The notes under the pieces: model-generated
What the model was told of the DNA's origin: nothing
Seen by the model: the letters and a program-made list of their open reading frames with translations, nothing else
Databases searched by the model: none
Source of the DNA: an uncultured Clostridia bacterium
GTDB lineage: Bacteria; Bacillota; Clostridia; Oscillospirales; CAG-272
Assembly: GCA_904502015.1 (NCBI GenBank)
Contig: CAJGEA010000039.1
Span: 1-11,838 of the forward strand
Direction: 5' to 3'
DNA length: 11,838 bases
Position numbers and translations under genes: made by a program
Shown here: positions 6,390 to 11,838 of the stretch, piece by piece
Numbering within the stretch: the first letter of the stretch is position 1
Layout: the number at the start of each line of letters is the position of its first letter

Positions 6390-6965
6390 TTACTCCAAGG
6401 GTATGCCGTCCTTGGTGAACAGCGGGAGCTTTTCGAGGTAGACGAGGTCGGTGCGATTCGCGGCATCGCCCTCGGCGAGGATGGTCGCGCGGCCGCAGAC
6501 AATACCGCCTGCCGCCTGCACCAGCTTTTCCAGCGCGTTCATGGAGTCCCCGAGGGAGACCACATCGTCCACGACAAGGATGCGCTTGCCCTTCATCAGG
6601 GCGGCATCGGCACCGTCGAGGTAGAGATGCTGCTCGCGGTTGGTGGTAATGGAGCGCACCTGAACGTCCAGGATATCGCGCATGTAGAGCTTGGTTCCCT
6701 TTCGGGCCAGCATGTATTTCTGATTGCCCGCGAGGCGTGCCATTTCGTGGATGAGCGGAATGCCCTTGGCCTCGGCGGTGATCATGTAATCGTACTCGGG
6801 AACGCGGTCAAGCAGTGCCTGCGCGCACGCGGTGGTTAGCTCGGGGTCCCCGAAAATGACGAACGCGGCGATCATCAGCTCGTCGGTCAGGGGGCAGAGC
6901 GGCAGAGCGCGCTCACAGCCCGCAATGGTCATGCGATGGTACATCGGTTGATGCTTCTGTTCCAT
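6390..6965 (-). CDS. Purine-type phosphoribosyltransferase family protein
   Basis: A cytoplasmic type I phosphoribosyltransferase of 191 residues, expected to join a nucleobase to PRPP. The PRPP-binding motif is clear: ILVVDDVVSLGDS at 129-141, a hydrophobic strand, two acidic residues and then small residues. The fold's other hallmark, ITAEAKGIPLIHEMAR (62-77) followed by YMLARKGTKLYM, is closest to the adenine/xanthine phosphoribosyltransferase branch. The acceptor base cannot be fixed from sequence, so no symbol is given. The ATG at 6963-6965 is preferred over an upstream in-frame start because AAGGAAG precedes it and the upstream codons overlap thiI. It is the last gene of the operon, 25 nt after thiI. 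The link with a tRNA sulfurtransferase is not functionally obvious. Confidence 0.85.
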   Translation of the reverse strand: MEQKHQPMYHRMTIAGCERALPLCPLTDELMIAAFVIFGDPELTTACAQALLDRVPEYDYMITAEAKGIPLIHEMARLAGNQKYMLARKGTKLYMRDILDVQVRSITTNREQHLYLDGADAALMKGKRILVVDDVVSLGDSMNALEKLVQAAGGIVCGRATILAEGDAANRTDLVYLEKLPLFTKDGIPLE

Positions 6966-6990
6966 AGCCGTATCTTCCTTTCGTGCGGTA

Positions 6991-8202
6991 TCAATCAGCG
7001 GAAGCAGGGGGATCCACGCGCATCTCACCGGGGCGAACGGTCACGCGGTACATGCCCTTGATCGCCTCCTCCACCAGCTCGTCAAACGGGAGCTTCTGCT
7101 CCTCGACCAGCACCTTGGCCAGCTCGGGGCGTGTGCGGGGATGACGGGGGGTAAACACGGTACAGCAATCCTCGTAGGGCTCAATGGAGGTCTCAAACGT
7201 GCCGATCTTGCGTGCGATCTGCACGATATCGTCCTTGTCCAGACCAATGCAAGGGCGGAACACGGGGTGTGTCGCCACGGGATCGGTCACGCCAATCGCT
7301 TCGGTGGTCTGGGACGCCACCTGACCGAGGCTCTCGCCCGTCACCAGCGCCCCACACTTGAAGCGAGTCGCTACCTTGTCAGCGATGGCCATCATGTAGC
7401 GGCGGAGCAGGAGGGTGAAGTAATCCTCGTTGCAATGCTTGACCAGCTCCTCCTGCACGTGAGTCAGGGACACCACGTGGACGATCATCTCGTCGTTATT
7501 ATACTCCGAAACGATCTGCGCCAGTCGCAGAACCTTGTCTCGCGCCATTTCGCTGGTATAAGGGAAGGATTCAAAGTGAATGGCCTCAATGGTCAGACCG
7601 CGCTTGGCCATCATGTAGCCCGCAACGGGGGAATCAATACCGCCCGAGAGCAGGAGCATACCGCGGCCGTTCGAGCCGACGGGCATACCGCCCGCACCCT
7701 TGACGGGGCCGGGATGAACGTACGCAGCAAATTCGCGCACCTCAACCTTAACGGTCACGTCGGGGTTGTGTACGTCTACGCGAATGGCGGGGCAGGCAGA
7801 CAGGATCGCGCCACCCGCCTCCTTGGATATTTCAATGGAATCGAGGGGAAAGCTCTTGTCCGAGCGCTTGGCCTCCACCTTGAAGGTGCGCTTGCCCGCG
7901 AGGTACGGGGGGATGTAGGAGCGCACGGTTTCCAGAATGCTCTCCATATTCTTCTCGCATACGGCGGCGCGGCAGATGGCCACGATGCCGAACACCTTGC
8001 CCGCATCCTGCATCATGCCGTCGATGTCGGCAAAATCGTCTTTAGGCTCGATGTAAATGGTGCTCTGCGAGCGGTAGATCTCAAAGTTTCCGTTGGCCTT
8101 GGCCTTGTGCCGCAGCTGGCGGCAGAGCATATCCTCAAAGTACTTGCGGTTCGCACCCTTGAGCACGATCTCGCCGTACTTGCACAGCAAAATTTCTTTC
8201 AT
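6991..8202 (-). CDS. thiI: tRNA uracil-4-sulfurtransferase (ThiI), rhodanese-lacking
   Basis: ThiI adenylates U8 of tRNA with ATP and replaces its oxygen with sulfur from a cysteine desulfurase, giving 4-thiouridine; in some bacteria it also feeds sulfur to thiamine thiazole synthesis. The product is 403 residues. The N-terminal ferredoxin-like region starts MKEILLCKYGEIVLKGANR and the THUMP domain spans about 60-165. The PP-loop ATPase motif is LLSGGIDSPVAG (184-195), followed by ALVTGESLGQVASQT. A CC pair at 346-347 (EDCCTVFTPRHP) includes the position of the catalytic cysteine. There is no C-terminal rhodanese domain, which is usual for Firmicutes ThiI, so sulfur would be delivered directly from a NifS-type desulfurase; none is encoded here. 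The start follows GGAGG (complement of 8211-8215). It is the third gene of the operon, 14 nt after the DUF2007 gene. Confidence 0.95.
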   Translation of the reverse strand: MKEILLCKYGEIVLKGANRKYFEDMLCRQLRHKAKANGNFEIYRSQSTIYIEPKDDFADIDGMMQDAGKVFGIVAICRAAVCEKNMESILETVRSYIPPYLAGKRTFKVEAKRSDKSFPLDSIEISKEAGGAILSACPAIRVDVHNPDVTVKVEVREFAAYVHPGPVKGAGGMPVGSNGRGMLLLSGGIDSPVAGYMMAKRGLTIEAIHFESFPYTSEMARDKVLRLAQIVSEYNNDEMIVHVVSLTHVQEELVKHCNEDYFTLLLRRYMMAIADKVATRFKCGALVTGESLGQVASQTTEAIGVTDPVATHPVFRPCIGLDKDDIVQIARKIGTFETSIEPYEDCCTVFTPRHPRTRPELAKVLVEEQKLPFDELVEEAIKGMYRVTVRPGEMRVDPPASAD

Positions 8203-8216
8203 ACCAAGTGCCTCCG

Positions 8217-8555
8217 TCAGTCGTCGGCAGCCTGCTCGGCGGCCTCGTCGGCGGACAGCTCGTTGCCATCCTCGTCTACGAAGATAACTTCCTCTCCCTC
8301 AATACCCGCGATCAGCTCCTTGGCCTTTTCCAACACATCGGCAGGCACGAAAATATCCGCGCCGCACAGAGCAAAGCCCACGATCATGGTCATGGCGCTG
8401 CCATTGCGCTCCCGCACCAGGTAGGGGATGTTCTCCTCGTCCAGCATACCGCGAACGATACTGAGAATGGCTTCGTCGTGGACCGTGGTAAGCAGTTCCA
8501 CCTCGTCACCGTCGGTGATCTTGTGGGGCTTTTCCATTCCAAACAGATCAAACAT
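8217..8555 (-). CDS. DUF2007-like small protein
   Basis: A 112-residue acidic protein. Residues about 19-82 (ELLTTVHDEAILSIVRGMLDEENIPYLVRERN, then a loop and DIFVPADVLEKAKELI) match the pattern of the DUF2007 'putative signal transducing' family, a small fold of unknown biochemical role. A polyacidic tail follows (EEVIFVDEDGNELSADEAAEQAADD). The longer upstream frame is rejected: the ATG at 8553-8555 has GAGGAGG in front, and the gene then overlaps the exonuclease stop (8548-8550) by 8 nt, a classic coupled arrangement. It lies between the exonuclease and thiI in the operon. The family name rests on recognition by eye. Confidence 0.75.
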   Translation of the reverse strand: MFDLFGMEKPHKITDGDEVELLTTVHDEAILSIVRGMLDEENIPYLVRERNGSAMTMIVGFALCGADIFVPADVLEKAKELIAGIEGEEVIFVDEDGNELSADEAAEQAADD

Positions 8556-9738
8556 GGGCTGCCTCCTCTGCATCCTCCAAGGGGTTGTGCGCGACCGAGG
8601 GGGCGGCGGCACATTCCTCGGTGTAATCGGGGAACTCGGGGGTGGGGGTGCTGTAGTAGTTGGGGAACAGCGCCTCCCACACTCTCATGCAGGCGATGGT
8701 ATCGGCAATGGAGGAGTGCGGAATACCGTCCCACTCAATACCGAGGCACTCCATAGCGTCCACCAGCGCGGCGTGAACCTTATCGGGGTAATGCTCGTTC
8801 TGGTAGCGCACAAACTCGTTGGCGGCGCAGCGGGTCTTTTTCTGAAGCGCCTTGCGATCCGCCTCACTCTCGTAAATGTACTTGATGTGGCTGTAATCGG
8901 TAGACACGCCGTAAGCAATCAGGTTATCGGCATTATCAAACATTTCCTTGATGGCGGGAGTCAGCTCGTCCAGCGTGGGCGCATCCTGCACCATAGCGGG
9001 GGAAATGCCGTGGATCTTCTCGGTGCGGTTCCACTTCTTCTTATGCAGAGGCTTGACCAGCGTATCCATGCGGATCACGCCGTTGGCATCCAGAATGGTG
9101 ACCGAAATGATCTCGTCGTGATTATACACGCCCGTCAGCTCCAGATCGAAGAACAGCACGCGGGAGCGATCCATGTTAAAGCTCCCCGCGCGGTATGCGT
9201 CGCCTTGGGCACGGCGGATGGCCAGATCCTTCTCAAAGCAGGCGCGGCACATCTTGCGCTTGTAGCGCACGTCCTGACCGCAGACCACGCACTTGAGGGG
9301 GCGGCGCACGGCGGCGCGCTTATCGTAGAAATACAGGGTGGTGCCATCCTTGCGGACGTTGTACGCCACGGGCTCCTGCACCACGTCGTAGTTCATCTGA
9401 TCCAGGCGATCCTTGGTGTAGAAGCCCAGCGCCATCGCACGCTTGGTGGGGATGCGCTCGATTTCGGTGCCGCTCTCCAGCGTCATGGTCTCGCGCGCCT
9501 CGGCGGGGACGGAAGGATCGCGGTACCACAGCTCGGCGGGGGTTTCGGACACGCGGGCGGGATCGTAGAAATACACGACCTCCTCACCCTCGTCCTGCCC
9601 AAAGGCAACGGGATCGCCCACGGGCGATAGGTGCATGAGATTGAGCAACTCGCGCGTCAGATAGCACCGACGGTCGGCCTCCTCGCGCGTCACCTTCGGG
9701 ATGCTCACTCCCGAGGGCAGCTTCATGGTTTGATTCAC
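8548..9738 (-). CDS. DEDDh 3'-5' exonuclease with duplicated N-terminal motif and zinc-binding CxxC pairs
   Basis: The product is 396 residues. The C-terminal half (about 192-356) is a DnaQ-like exonuclease of the DEDDh class: D198 and E200 in FFDLELTG, D281 in YGVSTDYSHI, and H341 with D346 in PHSSIADT. It is expected to remove nucleotides from 3' ends of DNA or RNA using two metal ions. Just before it, C150/C153 and C164/C167 form a probable zinc ribbon. The N-terminal 145 residues are not a domain I can name and contain an internal duplication: residues 26-63 and 106-144 share a Y-T-[RK]-[ED] start, then PVA[FY], then YFYD. The start is GTG at 9736-9738, because AAAGGAA lies about 9 nt upstream; the ATG at 9724-9726 would be too far from it. 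It leads the operon and has its own promoter. The nucleic acid substrate is unknown. Confidence 0.85.
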   Translation of the reverse strand: MNQTMKLPSGVSIPKVTREEADRRCYLTRELLNLMHLSPVGDPVAFGQDEGEEVVYFYDPARVSETPAELWYRDPSVPAEARETMTLESGTEIERIPTKRAMALGFYTKDRLDQMNYDVVQEPVAYNVRKDGTTLYFYDKRAAVRRPLKCVVCGQDVRYKRKMCRACFEKDLAIRRAQGDAYRAGSFNMDRSRVLFFDLELTGVYNHDEIISVTILDANGVIRMDTLVKPLHKKKWNRTEKIHGISPAMVQDAPTLDELTPAIKEMFDNADNLIAYGVSTDYSHIKYIYESEADRKALQKKTRCAANEFVRYQNEHYPDKVHAALVDAMECLGIEWDGIPHSSIADTIACMRVWEALFPNYYSTPTPEFPDYTEECAAAPSVAHNPLEDAEEAAHV

Positions 9739-9865
9739 GGTCTTGTTTCCTTTCTGTTTGTCGGCAGCCTTCCTTGCATAGGAACATCGTCCGACACTGT
9801 ATTCAACAGCCGTCAGCGCACGCGGTCGATTCCCACAATGCGCAGTGGGGCATGATAGTCATATA
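9739..9865 (-). promoter_or_regulatory. 5' leader of the exonuclease-thiI operon
   Basis: About 125 nt of untranslated leader. On the minus strand it can form a CCCAC/GTGGG hairpin near the 5' end. Closer to the gene is a nested structure closed by GTCGG and CCGAC with TTCCT/AGGAA inside. No terminator-type U-tract and no riboswitch that I recognise. Confidence 0.35.
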
Positions 9866-9870
9866 AAGTA

Positions 9871-9899
9871 AGTATAGCACATTTCTCCGAAAGAATCAA
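9871..9899 (-). promoter_or_regulatory. Sigma-A promoter of the exonuclease-DUF2007-thiI-phosphoribosyltransferase operon
   Basis: On the minus strand: TTGATT (complement of 9894-9899), a 17-bp spacer and TATACT (complement of 9871-9876), with TG one base before the -10 (extended -10). AT tracts at about 9915-9957 upstream could help polymerase binding. Confidence 0.8.
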
Positions 9900-9953
9900 G
9901 AGTAAAAACGAAATATCCTCCCGAAGAAAGCAAATTTTTCGCATTTTTTACGC

Positions 9954-9987
9954 AAAAACTCCCGAGGCATCTGCCTCGGGAGTTTTC
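9954..9987 (-). terminator. Intrinsic terminator of the LRR lipoprotein gene
   Basis: A perfect stem of 11 bp, 9958-9968 ACTCCCGAGGC with 9973-9983, and loop ATCT. On the minus strand it is followed by five U residues (complement of 9954-9958, the last one shared with the stem). Since TTTT also follows on the plus strand it could work both ways. It begins 11 nt after the stop codon of the lipoprotein gene. Confidence 0.9.
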
Positions 9988-9998
9988 CAAAAATCAAA

Positions 9999-10820
9999 TC
10001 ACGCGTTGGTTTCCGCCTCGTCCTTGGCGGGGGTAGGATCGGCGATACCTGCCACGTATTCGGCCACGTAGCCGTCGGGGGTGCAGGTGGAGATGTCGAT
10101 CTTATCCTTGAGGGTAGAGCCGTCAACTACGAAGGCGAAATCACCAATTTCCTCAATGTCGTTGTGGAGCTTGATGGAGGTCAGACCCGTGCAGTTGTAG
10201 TAGGCCAGCGTGCCAATGGCCTTCAGCGCTGCGGGCATGGTCACCTCGGTGAGTGCCGTGCAGTTCCAGAACGCGCCGTCACCGATGGTTTCCAACGTGG
10301 CGGGCAGGGTGGCGTTCGCCAGCGTGCCGCAGTTCCAGAACGCCTTGTCACCGATCTCGGTCAGCATATCGTTGAAGTTGACGGTGGCGAGCTTGGTGCA
10401 ACCGGCAAACGCGTAATCATCAACCGTCAGCGTGTTTCTGGGCAAAGTCACCTCGGTCAGCTCAGTGCAGCCGGCGAACGCATACTTACCAATGGTGGTC
10501 ACGCTGTCGGGGATGGTTACGGCCACGACTGCGGCCAGGTTATAGAATGCCTCGTTACCAATGGCGGCAACGGCACGACCGTTGAACTCTTCGGGAATGA
10601 CCACGTGGTCGTCACGGGTGGCCTTACCCACGTACTTGACGAGAACCGCGGTGTTACCGTCCGCCTCCTCAAAGGTAAAGGTTCCCTGCTCGGTTACGAT
10701 GTAGTCCACCTCGGGGGTGTAGTTACCGATCGCATCGGGGTCGCCAAGAGAACCGGCGCAGGATGCCAGCGAGCACAGAAGAAGCGCCGACGCCATCATC
10801 AGAGTAAAAATCTTTTTCAT
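9999..10820 (-). CDS. BspA-type leucine-rich-repeat lipoprotein
   Basis: A 273-residue secreted lipoprotein. MKKIFTLMMASALLLCSLASC is a lipoprotein signal peptide with the lipobox LASC, so Cys21 is the expected lipid-anchored first residue of the mature protein. Residues about 72-230 are tandem LRR_5/BspA-like repeats of about 23 residues, each with the form [IV]-G-x-x-AF-x-x-C-x-x-L-x-x-V-x-[IL]-P: AIGNEAF, TIGKYAFAGC, VDDYAFAGC, EIGDKAFWNC, TIGDGAFWNC, AIGTLAYYNC, EIGDFAF. Such proteins are surface exposed and often bind host or bacterial partners; the ligand here is unknown. A longer upstream frame is rejected, since the ATG at 10818-10820 has GGAGG before it and begins the signal peptide. 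It is monocistronic with its own consensus promoter and terminator, and divergent from the esterase. Confidence 0.9.
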   Translation of the reverse strand: MKKIFTLMMASALLLCSLASCAGSLGDPDAIGNYTPEVDYIVTEQGTFTFEEADGNTAVLVKYVGKATRDDHVVIPEEFNGRAVAAIGNEAFYNLAAVVAVTIPDSVTTIGKYAFAGCTELTEVTLPRNTLTVDDYAFAGCTKLATVNFNDMLTEIGDKAFWNCGTLANATLPATLETIGDGAFWNCTALTEVTMPAALKAIGTLAYYNCTGLTSIKLHNDIEEIGDFAFVVDGSTLKDKIDISTCTPDGYVAEYVAGIADPTPAKDEAETNA

Positions 10821-10860
10821 GAAAGGATACCTCCGCAAGAATACGATTATATATAACCAC

Positions 10861-10889
10861 ATTATACCTCACATTAGCGCAAATGTCAA
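10861..10889 (-). promoter_or_regulatory. Consensus sigma-A promoter of the LRR lipoprotein gene
   Basis: On the minus strand: perfect TTGACA (complement of 10884-10889), 17-bp spacer, perfect TATAAT (complement of 10861-10866). The leader to the start codon is about 35 nt. No operator-like palindrome overlaps it. Confidence 0.9.
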
Positions 10890-10970
10890 GCCATTTCCCC
10901 TTTTGTTTGTAAATTTTTTTCAAATGAGTTGTGGCGGCGCGCATTGGCCCCGTGTTTTTTGCCGATATTC

Positions 10971-10999
10971 TTGACAAGAAAAGGAAAATCTGCTATAAT
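10971..10999 (+). promoter_or_regulatory. Consensus sigma-A promoter of the esterase gene
   Basis: Perfect TTGACA at 10971-10976, 17-bp spacer, perfect TATAAT at 10994-10999 with TG one base upstream (extended -10). It diverges from the lipoprotein promoter, with 81 bp between the two -35 boxes. The leader is about 45 nt. Confidence 0.9.
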
Positions 11000-11050
11000 A
11001 CAACGTAAAGAACGCCCCCAAATTTTACCGTACAGAATGGAGGAACCCCC

Positions 11051-11713
11051 ATGCCCCGCTATCAAAAGGAAGCCTTTACCACCGCAGACGGCAGCTATAC
11101 CCTGAATTTTGCCGTAGATTACCCCGAGGATTTCTCCCCCGACAAGTCCTATCCCGTGCTCATCTACTTCCACGGCATGGGCGGCGTGGGACAGGGTGTG
11201 GATTTCATGGCTGAGCGTTGCCCCGTCCAGCGCGACCGCATCCCCACCGATCTGGAGGGCGGCCTTGCCCCCATCCTCGTCATTCCAAGCTGTGACGACT
11301 ACATGTGGTTCGAGAATTTCGCCAACGTAGTCGCCTTTATCAAGAGCTTCATCGCCCGTGAGTATGTTGACGCTGCCCGCGTTTGCATCGCCGGCTCCAG
11401 CATGGGTGGCTACACCTGCTGGATGCTGTCCATCCTGCACCCCGAGCTGTTCTCGGCGGCGGCCATCTGCTGTGGCGGTGGCCCCTACTGGGCGGCTCCC
11501 CGCATTACCTTCCCCGTCCGCGCCTACCACGGCAAGTTGGATCAGACCGTCTACCCCCGCGAGAGCGAAACCATGGTGGATTGGCTCTCCCGCTCGGGCG
11601 GTCAGGCCGAGCTGTTCCTCTACGACGGCGTCAATCACAACGTCTGGGACTATGCCTACACTGACCCTGACACCTACCGCTGGCTCTTCGCTCAAAGACG
11701 AAGCGACAAGTAA
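11051..11713 (+). CDS. Alpha/beta-hydrolase, carbohydrate-esterase/PHB-depolymerase-like
   Basis: A 220-residue alpha/beta-hydrolase with no signal peptide, so probably cytoplasmic. The oxyanion-hole motif is YFHGMGG (39-45). The nucleophile elbow is AGSSMGGY, giving Ser117 in G-x-S-x-G. The acid and base of the triad are most likely Asp164 (YHGKLDQTV) and His196 (DGVNHNVWD). This arrangement resembles the feruloyl/acetyl-xylan esterase and PHB depolymerase (LpqC-like) branch, which release ester-linked groups, but prolyl oligopeptidase-like peptidases share the fold and the substrate is open. The ATG follows GGAGG at 11039-11043. It is monocistronic, with a consensus promoter upstream and a strong terminator 8 nt after the stop. 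Pro- and Cys-rich codon use resembles the neighbours, so there is no sign of transfer. Confidence 0.88.
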   Translation: MPRYQKEAFTTADGSYTLNFAVDYPEDFSPDKSYPVLIYFHGMGGVGQGVDFMAERCPVQRDRIPTDLEGGLAPILVIPSCDDYMWFENFANVVAFIKSFIAREYVDAARVCIAGSSMGGYTCWMLSILHPELFSAAAICCGGGPYWAAPRITFPVRAYHGKLDQTVYPRESETMVDWLSRSGGQAELFLYDGVNHNVWDYAYTDPDTYRWLFAQRRSDK

Positions 11714-11721
11714 AAGAAACC

Positions 11722-11759
11722 CGCAACGGGCGGCCCTGCCGCCCGTTGCGTCTTTTTTT
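11722..11759 (+). terminator. Intrinsic terminator of the esterase gene
   Basis: A perfect 12-bp GC-rich stem, 11722-11733 CGCAACGGGCGG with 11739-11750, and a 5-nt loop, followed by TC and seven T residues (11753-11759). A textbook terminator. Confidence 0.95.
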
Positions 11760-11783
11760 GAATCTTCAAATTGGGGTTTATCT

Positions 11784-11838
11784 GGGAGAACGCCGGGGGA
11801 ACTTCTTGCAAGAAGTTCCCCCGAACCCCCTCAAGAAC
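11784..11838 (-). repeat. Palindromic intergenic element, copy 5 (cut by window edge)
   Basis: The tail GGAGAACGC (11785-11793) is identical to the tail of the copy at 4188. A perfect palindrome has 14-bp arms at 11794-11807 and 11810-11823, with the same CTTCTTGCAAGAAG core as the copy at 6235-6300. The head, CGAACCCCCTCAAGAA at 11822-11837, corresponds to the TTCTTGAAGG.GG.TTTG head of the other copies. It lies just past the esterase terminator, and the rest of the head is outside the window. Confidence 0.75.

Noticed and set aside
7141..9630. Long plus-strand open frames opposite thiI and the exonuclease
   Set aside because: Antisense to genes with complete motifs; low-complexity His/Gly/Val-rich translations typical of shadow frames.
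4188..11838. CRISPR-like array from the repeated palindromes
   Set aside because: The copies are dispersed, differ in their arms and lack regular spacing; no cas genes are present.

Overview
The window looks like part of a moderately GC-rich chromosome from an anaerobic member of the Clostridia (Bacillota), perhaps an Oscillospirales- or Christensenellales-like gut lineage. The reasons are strong GGAGG-type ribosome binding sites, near-consensus sigma-A promoters with 17-bp spacers, a ThiI without a rhodanese domain, a BspA-type leucine-rich-repeat lipoprotein, a PduQ/EutG-like iron alcohol dehydrogenase, and palindromic intergenic repeats. I cannot name the genus from sequence alone. Most of the content is ordinary housekeeping, and I see no phage, transposase, CRISPR array, toxin-antitoxin or defence genes.

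Layout. Positions 1-1013 (minus) hold the start of the S10 ribosomal-protein operon: rpsJ, then rplC, which runs off the left edge. Its promoter lies at 1307-1335, and the roughly 285-nt leader contains a terminator-like hairpin. Diverging from it, 1604-4187 (plus) carries a multi-pass membrane protein of unknown function, a translationally coupled short HTH/WYL-like regulator, and an iron-containing alcohol dehydrogenase. A 12-bp-stem terminator and two palindromic elements separate this unit from the convergent aspS (4400-6193, minus).

A minus-strand operon at 9738-6390 follows: a DEDDh exonuclease with an unusual N-terminal region, a DUF2007 protein, thiI (tRNA 4-thiouridine synthase) and a purine-type phosphoribosyltransferase. 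It has a clear promoter at 9871-9899. Next is a monocistronic LRR lipoprotein (9999-10820, minus) and, divergent from it, an alpha/beta-hydrolase esterase (11051-11713, plus). Each of these two has a perfect TTGACA-17-TATAAT promoter and a strong terminator.

The most interesting non-coding signal is a family of five related palindromic elements at 4188-4268, 4337-4399, 6235-6300, 6311-6381 and 11784-11838. They share head and tail motifs but have different, still self-complementary, central arms. Four are arranged as two head-to-head pairs, and two begin directly at a stop codon. The other points worth a second look are the S10 leader, the multi-hairpin rpsJ-rplC spacer, and the internally duplicated N-terminal region of the exonuclease.
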